In this document: positions 50,932-64,000 of the stretch, in pieces
Numbering within the stretch: position 1 is the stretch's first letter
Layout of the letters: each line of letters starts with the position of its first letter
DNA from: Hermodice carunculata
Taxonomy: Eukaryota; Annelida; Polychaeta; Eunicida; Amphinomidae
Direction: 5' to 3'
NCBI GenBank assembly: GCA_964020975.1
Contig: CAXHWN010002376.1
Coordinates: 1-64,000, forward strand
DNA length: 64,000 nt
The notes under the pieces: model-generated
The model's input: the letters and a program-made list of their open reading frames with translations, nothing else
Databases searched by the model: none
Told to the model about the DNA's origin: nothing
Translations under genes and position numbers: made by a program

Positions 50932-53049
50932 ATTAGGGCTAACTCTGTATGTATTGGGACTCACATGGTCATGTTGTTATTCTATTATCGTCCATCAAGC
51001 AAGTTAAAAATGGGAAGTCAGCACTTTTTGACAGCTGCCTGGACAATTTTGAGTGATCCTAACAACGTTTACATGGATGGAGCATGCAAGATATGGTCCT
51101 GGGACTGTAGATCACAAGGCAAATGGTTCGGGCTATGGTATTGTGTACCTCAGGCCAGCTTATGAAAGGAGAAAAGAAGTTTTACACCCACAGATCGGCT
51201 GTGAATATCAAGTTTAACAGTCTCAATTTTCTAAAAATTCGTGAAGTAACACATTTATGTCACAAATCATTGTGCATAGACATGTTGCACCTATCAGTGG
51301 AACCACACTGCATAAATAATAACAGGATTCGCTGCAAGACATTTAACAAGTGCACAGGCTATGCCTCCTTTGCTGACTGCTTGGTAGATAGATAGCTTCC
51401 ATAGCCCTTTGTATTTAGCAATACCTCACAGGTACCACACAGGTAATCATATGTGTGTATGAGAAATTAACAATGCTAATATGATATGAGTAAATTATGC
51501 TAATCCCATCGATATAAAACTTAGTGACCCTCTGTTTCAAACTTTTAATTTTGTGGCATTGTCATTGTAGGCCTACAGCCTCCATTCATATGCACAGCTG
51601 TTTATACAAAATCATGCCAAAGTGATTTTCGGCATACCAGAAAAAATGCGCATTGTTTGTCAGTAGAGCTGTACAAATCTTAGGTAAAATGTAAATTTCT
51701 TTGTTTTTTGGTTTTGTTTTTGTTTCTCCCCCCCCCCCCACCCGCCCCACCCCCTTTTATTTTTATTATTTTTTTTTTGGGGGGGGGGGGGTTGACAAAA
51801 GCTTGTCATATATGTGTGTCATTTGACTGGGGTAAATCATTTAAAATCAGGCATGCTGACTTTGTTGAGCTGTTGAGTTCATCAGCATATTATTTTCACA
51901 TAAATGAATCAATTTATATCCATGAATATGGATGACAGCACTTATGAACTGCAGATTTTATAACTTTCACCAAGCTAGTGTACATAGGTGGCAAAACATT
52001 TGAACCTCAACATACAACCACATATAATTATAAGAGTTTCAGAAAGTGAAATAAGGGGAAAAAAGTTAGCTTCCATTAAACACTTGCCTGAAAACACGTG
52101 CGCTTGATAATTGGATTGATAATTGCATGCTTATCAAATTTAAAATCAGAGCACTTGTGAATACAAATATGCATTTATGATATTGGAGTAACTGTACAAA
52201 CTTTTGTCATTTGCTTTCTAATATGTGAACATACACCAGAAACCATGTCAATAAACCACAACTGATACAGTCAACTGCAGAAAAAAAGGCATAGCACTAT
52301 TGGTTTGTGGAAGCTGGATCACCCAACTACCCTCCTAATGTGCAAACAAAGGGTGCGTTAAAATTCCATAATTTTAGTACCAAAAAACATAATTTGCTGA
52401 ATACTGCTACTCTAATCTGTGACCTACTGGTCTTAAACTGTGCACTTTGATGGGCTAATAATGTTTAAGCACCGAAACTGTTCCATTGTCTGCCATAATT
52501 CAGATTATATCAGGAAATTACTGCCATAATGACTGGTATTAGATGCTGACTTGGTGTAACTGATACTCCCCCCATCCCCCATTAATGCCTCAGCAGTGAT
52601 AGATGTCATATTTTTTGTAGACAAATGTTACGAATCTATCCATAAATAGTAAAAAAATCACCAATTTCACCTAAAAATTCATAAAATTTTAGCAATATAT
52701 TCAAATTTGGGGTTAAAATTAAGGGGTGGGGCATTGTAATTTGATCTCTCATTGTAAGGGCAGGACATGCAGGCAAGTGATTATGGGTTTGCATCATAGC
52801 CCATTGAGTATCGTATTCATAGTGGACAGAAAAGAATTGATAGGATGCAATTATATAATTTTCCTCAAAATTTTAATTAATTATTTTATTTGTCATAAAA
52901 ACTGATTTTTCAGATTTAAAGGTTGCTTGCGAAAAAGTTGATATTTTCTTTAATATTGAAGTTTGGTAAAGTTAATGCAAATCCTCTGCAGAAAACAAGT
53001 TGTGGCTTCAGTTAAACAAGTTTTAAAAATTTTGATAAGTCTATTAAAT
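50932..53049 (+). repeat. B module copy 10
   Basis: 2118 bp. Private AACTGATACAGTCAACTG; 13 G. Its right end has the CTATTAAAT form that precedes A. Confidence 0.95.
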
Positions 53050-53509
53050 AGGCTACAGACTACAGTTGTGATTGGCTGGTTGCGCATCCCAACGGAGATA
53101 GTCCGTAATTGTGAAAATACGGTGTTTTCAGCATGCTGTAGCTTCTGTTTAAATAAAGTTAGCTAAGTCAGGTTTGCTGCATTGCAGAGTTGCTTCATTG
53201 GTGGTCATATTGATGCACTGTCTTCCAGGCCAGGTGGGAACTTTATGGTGGGGAAGGACAATGATGTGACCCTGGCAAGAGCAGAGTTCATACACCTGTA
53301 TAAAGCTGACATCCAGGTGTTGTTTCGTATTGCAATTATCACAAATTAACGAGCTGGGAATTGTATGACAAAAATCCGTCCATACTTTTCTGACATTTTT
53401 ATCTGTTAAATGCCGTTCACGGAATTTCAAAATACCAAAATGCTGATTTTTTAGACTGAAAAATGCTAATATGAAAAATAGAAGGATTTATAACTGTGGT
53501 CTGTGGCCT
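53050..53509 (+). mobile_element. A module copy 7
   Basis: 460 bp; first A after the A-less block, with the same junctions as copies 2-6. Confidence 0.9.
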
Positions 53510-55619
53510 ATTAGGGCTAACTCTGTATGTATTGGGACTCACATGGTCATGTTGTTATTCTATTATCGTCCATCAAGCAAGTTAAAAATGGGAAGTCAGC
53601 ACTTTTTGACAGCTGCCTGGACAATTTTGAGTGATCCTAACAACGTTTAAATGGATGGAGCATGCAAGATATGGTCCTGGGACTGTAGATCACAAGGCAA
53701 ATGGTTCGGGCTATGGTATTGTGTACCTCAGGCCAGCTTATGAAAGGAGAAAAGAAGTTTTACACCCACAGATCGGCTGTGAATATCAAGTTTAACAGTC
53801 TCAATTTTCTAAAAATTCGTGAAGTAACACATTTATGTCACAAATCATTGTGCATAGACATGTTGCACCTATCAGTGGAACCACACTGCATAAATAATAA
53901 CAGGATTCGCTGCAAGACATTTAACAAGTGCACAGGCTATGCCTCCTTTGCTGACTGCTTGGTAGATAGATAGCTTCCATAGCCCTTTGTATTTAGCAAT
54001 ACCTCACAGGTACCACACAGGTAATCATATGTGTGTATGAGAAATTAACAATGCTAATATGATATGAGTAAATTATGCTAATCCCATCGATATAAAACTT
54101 AGTGACCCTCTGTTTCAAACTTTTAATTTTGTGGCATTGTCATTGTAGGCCTACAGCCTCCATTCATATGCACAGCTGTTTATACAAAATCATGCCAAAG
54201 TGATTTTCGGCATACCAGAAAAAATGCGCATTGTTTGTCAGTAGAGCTGTACAAATCTTAGGTAAAATGTAAATTTCTTTGTTTTTTGGTTTTGTTTTTG
54301 TTTCTCCCCCCCACCCCGCCCCACCCCCTTTTATTTTTATTATTTTTTTTGGGGGGGGGGGGGGGGGGTTGACAAAAGCTTGTCATATATGTGTGTCATT
54401 TGACTGGGGTAAATCATTTAAAATCAGGCATGCTGACTTTGTTGAGCTGTTGAGTTCATCAGCATATTATTTTCACATAAATGAATCAATTTATATCCAT
54501 GAATATGGATGACAGCACTTATGAACTGCAGATTTTATAACTTTCACCAAGCTAGTGTACATAGGTGGCAAAACATTTGAACCTCAACATACAACCACAT
54601 ATAATTATAAGAGTTTCAGAAAGTGAAATAAGGGGAAAAAAGTTAGCTTCCATTAAACACTTGCCTGAAAACACGTGCGCCTGATAATTGGATTGATAAT
54701 TGCATGCTTATCAAATTTAAAATCAGAGCACTTGTGAATACAAATATGCATTTATGATATTGGAGTAACTGTACAAACTTTTGTCATTTGCTTTCTAATA
54801 TGTGAACATACACCAGAAACCATGTCAATAAACCACAACTTATACAGTCTACTGCAGAAAAAAAGGCATAGCACTATTGGTTTGTGGAAGCTGGATCACC
54901 CAACTACCCTCCTAATGTGCAAACAAAGGGTGCGTTAAAATTCCATAATTTTAGTACCAAAAAACATAATTTGTTGAATACTGCTACTCTAATCTGTGAC
55001 CTACTGGTCTTAAACTGTGCACTTTGATGGGCTAATAATGTTTAAGCACCGAAACTGTTCCATTGTCTGCCATAATTCAGATTATATCAGGAAATTACTG
55101 CCATAATGACTGGTATTAGATGCTGACTTGGTGTAACTGATACTCCCCCCATCCCCCATTAATGCCTCAGCAGTGATAGATGTCATATTTTTTGTAGACA
55201 AATGTTACGAATCTATCCATAAATAGTAAAAAAATCACCAATTTCACCTAAAAATTCATAAAATTTTAGCAATATATTCAAATTTGGGGTTAAAATTAAG
55301 GGGTGGGGCATTGTAATTTGATCTCTCATTGTAAGGGCAGGACATGCAGGCAAGTGATTATGGGTTTGCATCATAGCCCATTGAGTATCGTATTCATAGT
55401 GGACAGAAAAGAATTGATAGGATGCAATTATATAATTTTCCTCAAAATTTTAATTAATTATTTTATTTGTCATAAAAACTGATTTTTCAGATTTAAAGGT
55501 TGCTTGCGAAAAAGTTGATATTTTCTTTAATATTGAAGTTTGGTAAAGTTAATGCAAATCCTCTGCAGAAAACAAGTTGTGGCTTCAGTTAAACAAGTTT
55601 TAAAAATTTTGATAAGTCT
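53510..55619 (+). repeat. B module copy 11
   Basis: 2110 bp. Longest G run, 18; TTTGTTGAAT and GCGCCTGAT variants; private CGTTTAAATGG. Right junction without A. Confidence 0.95.
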
Positions 55620-57728
55620 ATTAGGGCTAACTCTGTATGTATTGGGACTCACATGGTCATGTTGTTGTTCTATTATCGTCCATCAAGCAAGTTAAAAATG
55701 GGAAGTCAGCACTTTTTGACAGCTGCCTGGACAATTTTGAGTGATCCTAACAACGTTTACATGGATGGAGCATGCAAGATATGGTCCTGGGACTGTAGAT
55801 CACAAGGCAAATGGTTCGGGCTATGGTATTGTGTACCTCAGGCCAGCTTATGAAAGGAGAAAAGAAGTTTTACATCCACAGATCGGCTGTGAATATCAAG
55901 TTTAACAGTCTCAATTTTCTAAAAATTCGTGAAGTAACACATTTATGTCACAAATCATTGTGCATAGACATGTTGCACCTATCAGTGGAACCACACTGCA
56001 TAAATAATAACAGGATTCGCTGCAAGACATTTAACAAGTGCACAGGCTATGCCTCCTTTGCTGACTGCTTGGTAGATAGATAGCTTCCATGGCCCTTTGT
56101 ATTTAGCAATACCTCACAGGTACCACACAGGTAATCATATGTGTGTATGAGAAATTAACAATGCTAATATGATATGAGTAAATTATGCTAATCCCATCGA
56201 TATAAAACTTAGTGACCCTCTGTTTCAAACTTTTAATTTTGTGGCATTGTCATTGTAGGCCTACAGCCTCCATTCATATGCACAGCTGTTTATACAAAAT
56301 CATGCCAAAGTGATTTTCGGCATACCAGAAAAAATGCGCATTGTTTGTCAGTAGAGCTGTACAAATCTTAGGTAAAATGTAAATTTCTTTGTTTTTTGGT
56401 TTTGTTTTTGTTTCTCCCCCCCACCCCGCCCCACCCCCTTTTATTTTTATTATTTTTTTGGGGGGGGGGGTTGACAAAAGCTTGTCATATATGTGTGTCA
56501 TTTGACTGGGGTAAATCATTTAAAATCAGGCATGCTGACTTTGTTGAGCTGTTGAGTTCATCAGCATATTATTTTCACATAAATGAATCAATTTATATCC
56601 ATGAATATGGATGACAGCACTTATGAACTGCAGATTTTATAACTTTCACCAAGCTAGTGTACATAGGTGGCAAAACATTTGAACCTCAACATACAACCAC
56701 ATATAATTATAAGAGTTTCAGAAAGTGAAATAAGGGGAAAAAAGTTAGCTTCCATTAAACACTTGCCTGAAAACACGTGCGCCTGATAATTGGATTGATA
56801 ATTGCATGCTTATCAAATTTAAAATCAGAGCACTTGTGAATACAAATATGCATTTATGATATTGGAGTAACTGTACAAACTTTTGTCATTTGCTTTCTAA
56901 TATGTGAACATACACCAGAAACCATGTCAATAAACCACAACTTATACATTCTACTGCAGAAAAAAAGGCATAGCACTATTGGTTTGTGGAAGCTGGATCA
57001 CCCAACTACCCTCCTAATGTGCAAACAAAGGGTGCGTTAAAATTCCATAATTTTAGTACCAAAAAACATAATTTGTTGAATACTGCTACTCTAATCTGTG
57101 ACCTACTGGTCTTAAACTGTGCACTTTGATGGGCTAATAATGTTTAAGCACCGAAACTGTTCCATTGTCTGCCATAATTCAGATTATATCAGGAAATTAC
57201 TGCCATGATGACTGGTATTAGATGCTGACTTGGTGTAACTGATACTCCCCCCATCCCCCATTAATGCCTCAGCAGTGATAGATGTCATATTTTTTGTAGA
57301 CAAATGTTACGAATCTATCCATAAATAGTAAAAAAATCACCAATTTCACCTAAAAATTCATAAAATTTTAGCAATATATTCAAATTTGGGGTTAAAATTA
57401 AGGGGTGGGGCATTGTAATTTGATCTCTCATTGTAAGGGCAGGACATGCAGGCAAGTGATTATGGGTTTGCATCATAGCCCATTGAGTATCGTATTCATA
57501 GTGGACAGAAAAGAATTGATAGGATGCAATTATATAATTTTCCTCAAAATTTTAATTAATTATTTTATTTGTCATAAAAACTGATTTTTCAGATTTAAAG
57601 GTTGCTTGCGAAAAAGTTGATATTTTCTTTAATATTGAAGTTTGGTAAAGTTAATGCAAATCCTCTGCAGAAAACAAGTTGTGGCCTCAGTTAAACAAGT
57701 TTTAAAAATTTTGATAAGTCTATTAAAT
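55620..57728 (+). repeat. B module copy 12
   Basis: 2109 bp. CATTCTAC, TTTGTTGAAT and GCGCCTGAT variants together; private GTTGTTGTTC, ACATCCACAG, GCCATGATGAC. Left junction without A, right junction with A. Confidence 0.95.
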
Positions 57729-58188
57729 AGGCTACAGACTACAGTTGTGATTGGCTGGTTGCGCATCCCAACGGAGATAGTCCGTAATTGTGAAAATACG
57801 GTGTTTTCAGCATGCTGTAGCTTCTGTTTAAATAAAGTTAGCTAAGTCAGGTTTGCTGCATTGCAGAGTTGCTTCATTGGTGGTCATATTGATGCACTGT
57901 CTTCCAGGCCAGGTGGGAACTTTATGGTTGGGAAGGACAATGATGTGACCCTGGCAAGAGCAGAGTTCATACACCTGTATAAAGCTGACATCCAGGTGTG
58001 GTTTCGTATTGCAATTATCACAAATTAACGAGCTGGGAATTGTATGACAAAAATCCGTCCATACTTTTCTGACATTTTTATCTGTTAAATGCCGTTCACG
58101 GAATTTCAAAATACCAAAATGCTGATTTTTTAGACTGAAAAATGCTAATATGAAAAATAGAAGGATTTATAACTGTGGTCTGTGGCCT
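57729..58188 (+). mobile_element. A module copy 8
   Basis: 460 bp. TATGGTTGGG is private; GTGTGGTTTCG is shared only with copy 9. Confidence 0.9.
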
Positions 58189-60299
58189 ATTAGGGCTAAC
58201 TCTGTATGTATTGGGACTCACATGGTCATGTTGTTATTCTATTATCGTCCATCAAGCAAGTTAAAAATGGGAAGTCAGCACTTTTTGACAGCTGCCTGGA
58301 CAATTTTGAGTGATCCTAACAACGTTTACATGGATGGAGCATGCAAGATATGGTCCTGGGACTGTAGATCACAAGGCAAATGGTTCGGGCTATGGTATTG
58401 TGTACCTCAGGCCAGCTTATGAAAGGAGAAAAGAAGTTTTACACCCACAGATCGGCTGTGAATATCAAGTTTAACAGTCTCAATTTTCTAAAAATTCGTG
58501 AAGTAACACATTTATGTCACAAATCATTGTGCATAGACATGTTGCACCTATCAGTGGAACCACACTGCATAAATAATAACAGGATTCGCTGCAAGACATT
58601 TAACAAGTGCACAGGCTATGCCTCCTTTGCTGACTGCTTGGTAGATAGATAGCTTCCATAGCCCTTTGTATTTAGCAATACCTCACAGGTACCACACAGG
58701 TAATCATATGTGTGTATGAGAAATTAACAATGCTAATATGATATGAGTAAATTATGCTAATCCCATCGATATAAAACTTAGTGACCCTCTGTTTCAAACT
58801 TTTAATTTTGTGGCATTGTCATTGTAGGCCTACAGCCTCCATTCATATGCACAGCTGTTTATACAAAGTCATGCCAAAGTGATTTTCGGCATACCAGAAA
58901 AAAATGCGCATTGTTTGTCAGTAGAGCTGTACAAATCTTAGGTAAAATGTAAATTTCTTTGTTTTTTGGTTTTGTTTTTGTTTCTCCCCCCCACCCCGCC
59001 CCACCCCCTTTTATTTTTATTATTTTTTTTGGGGGGGGGGGTTGACAAAAGCTTGTCATATATGTGTGTCATTTGACTGGGGTAAATCATTTAAAATCAG
59101 GCATGCTGACTTTGTTGAGCTGTTGAGTTCATCAGCATATTATTTTCACATAAATGAATCAATTTATATCCATGAATAAGGATGACAGCACTTATGAACT
59201 GCAGATTTTATAACTTTCACCAAGCTAGTGTACATAGGTGGCAAAACATTTGAACCTCAACATACAACCACATATAATTATAAGAGTTTCAGAAAGTGAA
59301 ATAAGGGGAAAAAAGTTAGCTTCCATTAAACACTTGCCTGAAAACACGTGCGCCTGATAATTGGATTGATAATTGCATGCTTATCAAATTTAAAATCAGA
59401 GCACTTGTGAATACAAATATGCATTTATGATATTGGAGTAACTGTACAAACTTTTGTCATTTGCTTTCTAATATGTGAACATACACCAGAAACCATGTCA
59501 ATAAACCACAACTTATACAGTCTACTGCAGAAAAAAAGGCATAGCACTATTGGTTTGTGGAAGCTGGATCACCCAACTACCCTCCTAATGTGCAAACAAA
59601 GGGTGCGTTAAAATTCCATAATTTTAGTACCAAAAAACATAATTTGCTGAATACTGCTACTCTAATCTGTGACCTACTGGTCTTAAACTGTGCACTTTGA
59701 TGGGCTAATAATGTTTAAGCACCGAAACTGTTCCATTGTCTGCCATAATTCAGATTATATCAGGAAATTACTGCCATAATGACTGGTATTAGATGCTGAC
59801 TTGGTGTAACTGATACTCCCCCCATCCCCCATTAATGCCTCAGCAGTGATAGATGTCATATTTTTTGTAGACAAATGTTACGAATCTATCCATAAATAGT
59901 AAAAAAATCACCAATTTCACCTAAAAATTCATAAAATTTTAGCAATATATTCAAATTTGGGGTTAAAATTAAGGGGTGGGGCATTGTAATTTGATCTCTC
60001 ATTATAAGGGCAGGACATGCAGGCAAGTGATTATGGGTTTGCATCATAGCCCATTGAGTATCGTATTCATAGTGGACAGAAAAGAATTGATAGGATGCAA
60101 TTATATAATTTTCCTCAAAATTTTAATTAATTATTTTATTTGTCATAAAAACTGATTTTTCAGATTTAAAGGTTGCTTGCGAAAAAGTTGATATTTTCTT
60201 TAATATTGAAGTTTGGTAAAGTTAATGCAAATCCTCTGCATAAAACAAGTTGTGGCTTCAGTTAAACAAGTTTTAAAAATTTTGATAAGTCTATTAAAT
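58189..60299 (+). repeat. B module copy 13
   Basis: 2111 bp. GCATAAAAC (for GCAGAAAAC) is shared only with copy 14; private CAAAGTCATG and CATTATAAGG; 11 G. Confidence 0.95.
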
Positions 60300-60759
60300 A
60301 GGCTACAGACTACAGTTGTGATTGGCTGGTTGCGCATCCCAACGGAGATAGTCCGTAATTGTGAAAATACGGTGTTTTCAGCATGCTGTAGCTTCTGTTT
60401 AAATAAAGTTAGCTAAGTCAGGTTTGCTGCATTGCAGAGTTGCTTCATTGGTGGTCATATTGATGCACTGTCTTCCAGGCCAGGTGGGAACTTTATGGTG
60501 GGGAAGGACAATGATGTGACCCTGGCAAGAGCAGAGTTCATACACCTGTATAAAGCTGACATCCAGGTGTGGTTTCGTATTGCAATTATCACAAATTAAC
60601 GAGCTGGGAATTGTATGACAAAAATCCGTCCATACTTTTCTGACATTTTTATCTGTTAAATGCCGTTCACGGAATTTCAAAATACCAAAATGCTGATTTT
60701 TTAGACTGAAAAATGCTAATATGAAAAATAGAAGGATTTATAACTGTGGTCTGTGGCCT
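60300..60759 (+). mobile_element. A module copy 9
   Basis: 460 bp; shares GTGTGGTTTCG with copy 8. Confidence 0.9.
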
Positions 60760-62868
60760 ATTAGGGCTAACTCTGTATGTATTGGGACTCACATGATCAT
60801 GTTGTTATTCTATTATCGTCCATCAAGCCAGTTAAAAATGGGAAGTCAGCACTTTTTGACAGCTGCCTGGACAATTTTGAGTGATCCTAACAACGTTTAC
60901 ATGGATGGAGCATGCAAGATATGGTCCTGGGACTGTAGATCACAAGGCAAATGGTTCGGGCTATGGTATTGTGTACCTCAGGCCAGCTTATGAAAGGAGA
61001 AAAGAAGTTTTACACCCACAGATCGGCTGTGAATATCAAGTTTAACAGTCTCAATTTTCTAAAAATTCGTGAAGTAACACATTTATGTCACAAATCATTG
61101 TGCATAGACATGTTGCACCTATCAGTGGAACCACACTGCATAAATAATAACAGGATTCGCTGCAAGACATTTAACAAGTGCACAGGCTATGCCTCCTTTG
61201 CTGACTGCTTGGTAGATAGATAGCTTCCATAGCCCTTTGTATTTAGCAATACCTCACAGGTACCACACAGGTAATCATATGTGTGTATGAGAAATTAACA
61301 ATGCTAATATGATATGAGTAAATTATGCTAATCCCATCGATATAAAACTTAGCGCCCTCTGTTTCAAACTTTTAATTTTGTGGCATTGTCATTGTAGGCC
61401 TACAGCCTCCATTCATATGCACAGCTGTTTATACAAAATCATGCCAAAGTGATTTTCGGCATACCAGAAAAAATGCGCATTGTTTGTCAGTAGAGCTGTA
61501 CAAATCTTAGGTAAAATGTAAATTTCTTTGTTTTTTGGTTTTGTTTTTGTTTCTCCCCCCCACCCCGCCCCACCCCCTTTTATTTTTATTTTTTTGGGGG
61601 GGGGGGGCGGGGGGTTGACAAAAACTTGTCATATATGTGTGCCATTTGACTGGGGTAAATCATTTAAAATCAGGCATGCTGACTTTGTTGAGCTGTTGAG
61701 TTCATCAGCATATTATTTTCACATAAATGAATCAATTTATATCCATGAATATGGATGACAGCACTTATGAACTGCAGATTTTATAACTTTCACCAAGCTA
61801 GTGTACATAGGTGGCAAAACATTTGAACCTCAACATACAACCACATATAATTATAAGAGTTTCAGAAAGTGAAATAAGGGGAAAAAAGTTAGCTTCCATT
61901 AAACACTTGCCTGAAAACACGTGCGCCTGATAATTGGATTGATAATTGCATGCTTATCAAATTTAAAATCAGAGCACTTGTGAATACAAATATGCATTTA
62001 TGATATTGGAGTAACTGTACAAACTTTTGTCATTTGCTTTCTAATATGTGAACATACACCAGAAACCATGTCAATAAACCACAACTTATACAGTCTACTG
62101 CAGAAAAAAAGGCATAGCACTATTGGTTTGTGGAAGCTGGATCACCCAACTACCCTCCTAATGTGCAAACAAAGGGTGCGTTAAAATTCCATAATTTTAG
62201 TACCAAAAAACATAATTTGCTGAATACTGCTACTCTAATCTGTGACCTACTGGTCTTAAACTGTGCACTTTGATGGGCTAATAATGTTTAAGCACCGAAA
62301 CTGTTCCATTGTCTGCCATAATTCAGATTATATCAGGAAATTACTGCCATAATGACTGGTATTAGATGCTGACTTGGTGTAACTGATACTCCCCCCATCC
62401 CCCATTAATGCCTCAGCAGTGATAGATGTCATATTTTCTGTAGACAAATGTTACGAATCTATCCATAAATAGTAAAAAAATCACCAATTTCACCTAAAAA
62501 TTCATAAAATTTTAGCAATATATTCAAATTTGGGGTTAAAATTAAGGGGTGGGGCATTGTAATTTGATCTCTCATTGTAAGGGCAGGACATGCAGGCAAG
62601 TGATTATGGGTTTGCATCATAGCCCATTGAGTATCGTATTCATAGTGGACAGAAAAGAATTGATAGGATGCAATTATATAATTTTCCTCAAAATTTTAAT
62701 TAATTATTTTATTTGTCATAAAAACTGATTTTTCAGATTTAAAGGTTGCTTGCGAAAAAGTTGATATTTTCTTTAATATTGAAGTTTGGTAAAGTTAATG
62801 CAAATCCTCTGCATAAAACAAGTTGTGGCTTCAGTTAAACAAGTTTTAAAAATTTTGATAAGTCTATT
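60760..62868 (+). repeat. B module copy 14
   Basis: 2109 bp, the most diverged copy: private ACATGATCAT, CAAGCCAG, TTAGCGCCCTC, TTTTCTGTAG and a G run broken by C. It ends GTCTATT directly against A, lacking the AAAT present before every other internal A. Confidence 0.95.
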
Positions 62869-63328
62869 AGGCTACAGACTACAGTTGTGATTGGCTGGTT
62901 GCGCATCCCAACGGAGATAGTCCGTAATTGTGAAAATACGGTGTTTTCAGCATGCTGTAGCTTCTGTTTAAATAAAGTTAGCTAAGTCAGGTTTGCTGCA
63001 TTGCAGAGTTGCTTCATTGGTTGTCATATTGATGCACTGTCTTCCAGGCCAGGTGGGAACTTTATGGTGGGGAAGGACAATGATGTGACCCTGGCAAGAG
63101 CAGAGTTCATACACCTGTATGAAGCTGACATCCAGGTGTTGTTTCGTATTGCAATTATCACAAATTAACGAGCTGGGAATTGTATGACAAAAATCCGTCC
63201 ACACTTTTCTGACATTTTTATCTGTTAAATGCCGTTCACGGAATTTCAAAATACCAAAATGCTGATTTTTTAGACTGAAAAATGCTAATATGAAAAATAG
63301 AAGGATTTATAACTGTGGTCTGTGGCCT
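62869..63328 (+). mobile_element. A module copy 10 (array end)
   Basis: 460 bp, complete. Private TTGGTTGTCAT, GTATGAAGC and GTCCACACTTT. Its right end GTGGCCT abuts GAAGAGTTTTG, which is not B, so the array terminates exactly at the end of A. Confidence 0.9.
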
Positions 63329-64000
63329 GAAGAGTTTTGTTGACAAGCTTCGCCTTTGTACTGGTCCTCTGCTGTGCTAGCTTACCAAGCGGTTAGCTGG
63401 TTATTTCTACTGTGTACCTTGTCTGGGTTCGGTTTCGTTCAAAATGGAGACGGTGCTAACAGACCCGTCCAGCTTTCAGAACATTTTGCCCTCATGCTCA
63501 AGCTGCCGTTGTAACTTGACAGCCACGCTACTTGCCATTTTCACGAAGGTGATACGTGACCACTCCAGACATTAACTATTGCTCTTCTGCTACATTTCTG
63601 GTCATTGTTTGCATCTATGGTTAAGCTTTCTTTCATATGTATAGATGTTAACCCTCCAGTGTGACAAAGTGCCTGCTACTCCATGATAGATTTATTTTCA
63701 TGATTTATTTCATCCATAATTTCATTGATCAACTTTTTATTATTTTTTACGTTTGATTTTATTTTGCTTGTTTCTTTTATTAGTCATCAACAGCTATTTC
63801 ATCTTCCGTTTTATTGGAGCCATAATTTTTTTTTCCAATTTTATATATTTTAAGGTCTAGCAGATTGTACAACCAACTTCACTGTGTAGTCTTTTGAAGT
63901 ACGTCTGTTCAATATTCAATATTCCCCACATAATGTTCTCTTTTCGGTCTAGATATGGTTCCATTTTGTAACATTCTTCTCACTTTACTGCCGCCACGTG
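63329..64000. other. Unique right flank of the tandem array
   Basis: No relation to A or B. No gene recognised. Begins GA, matching the two bases before the array. Confidence 0.6.

Larger units (their letters stand above)
29196..63328 (+). repeat. 34.1-kb tandem array of 14 B modules (~2.1 kb) and 10 A modules (460 bp)
   Basis: All units run head to tail. Reading from the left: six AB units, then B7-B10 without A between them, then A, B11, B12 without A between, then AB, AB and a final A. Full AB periods are 2570-2572 bp; A-less periods are 2104-2107 bp. Copies differ by only scattered single bases and by homopolymer lengths, so the array is young or strongly homogenised. It starts and ends exactly at A boundaries. 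Reading frames of 60-93 codons recur in every copy but change frame with no family similarity, so I do not call genes. Confidence 0.98.

Noticed and set aside
29196-63328. Array as tandem LTR retrotransposons with A as the LTR
   Set aside because: A does not begin TG or end CA and has inverted rather than direct end motifs; B shows no gag-pol, primer-binding site or polypurine tract.
29196-63328. Array as ribosomal RNA or histone gene cluster
   Set aside because: No rRNA, histone or other recognisable conserved sequence in either module.

Overview
The window looks like nuclear DNA of a marine invertebrate. It is AT-rich, crowded with long TA, CT, AC and tetranucleotide microsatellites, rich in the short palindrome TAGGCCTA common in such genomes, and full of decayed mobile elements. 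I find no intact host gene; one 115-nt stretch at 16541-16655 on the minus strand looks like a single host exon. No RNA gene was recognised. All identities and homologies were judged by eye, without database searches.

Region by region. (1) 468-10890: two copies of a ~200-bp sequence lie in opposite orientation at 468-669 and 10678-10890 and bracket ~10 kb. Inside are a decayed, intronless copy of a multicopy invertebrate gene family with a PIN/FEN-like segment and a Cys-rich tail (minus strand, ~5992-2470), and a fossil reverse transcriptase/RNase H of DIRS type (minus strand, ~8530-7111). (2) 11580-17044: two small TA-flanked inverted-repeat elements, a degenerate ~140-bp tandem repeat, a nearly complete but broken Merlin-type (IS1595/ISXO2-like) transposase at 15229-16114, and the exon candidate. 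(3) 18463-21939: a 3.48-kb foldback-like element with 24-bp perfect terminal inverted repeats. Its long inverted arms are built largely from clusters of an 18-20-bp palindromic motif (AATTTYGTGCACAAAATT type), and its core holds several microsatellites. (4) 21940-29195: mostly featureless AT-rich DNA with microsatellites and a further small inverted-repeat element. (5) 29196-63328: a 34.1-kb head-to-tail tandem array covering more than half the window. (6) 63329-64000: unique flank.

The array is the most striking feature. It is a mosaic of two modules: B (~2.1 kb, 14 copies) and A (460 bp, 10 copies). A has imperfect terminal inverted repeats (AGGCYACAGACYACAGTT) and behaves like a small DNA transposon inserted at one fixed site in B. 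Eight of 13 internal B-B junctions carry A; five are 'empty' and read straight through (GTCTATTAGGGC or one change from it). The array begins exactly at the first base of an A and ends exactly at the last base of an A, with non-B DNA outside and a 2-bp GA on each side. This fits a model in which a single A copy lived at this locus and a (B-A)n circle or array recombined into it by homology. Site variants among B copies are distributed in conflicting patterns, as unequal exchange or gene conversion would produce, and the leftmost units are nearly identical. None of the 60-93-codon reading frames in the array is a convincing gene.
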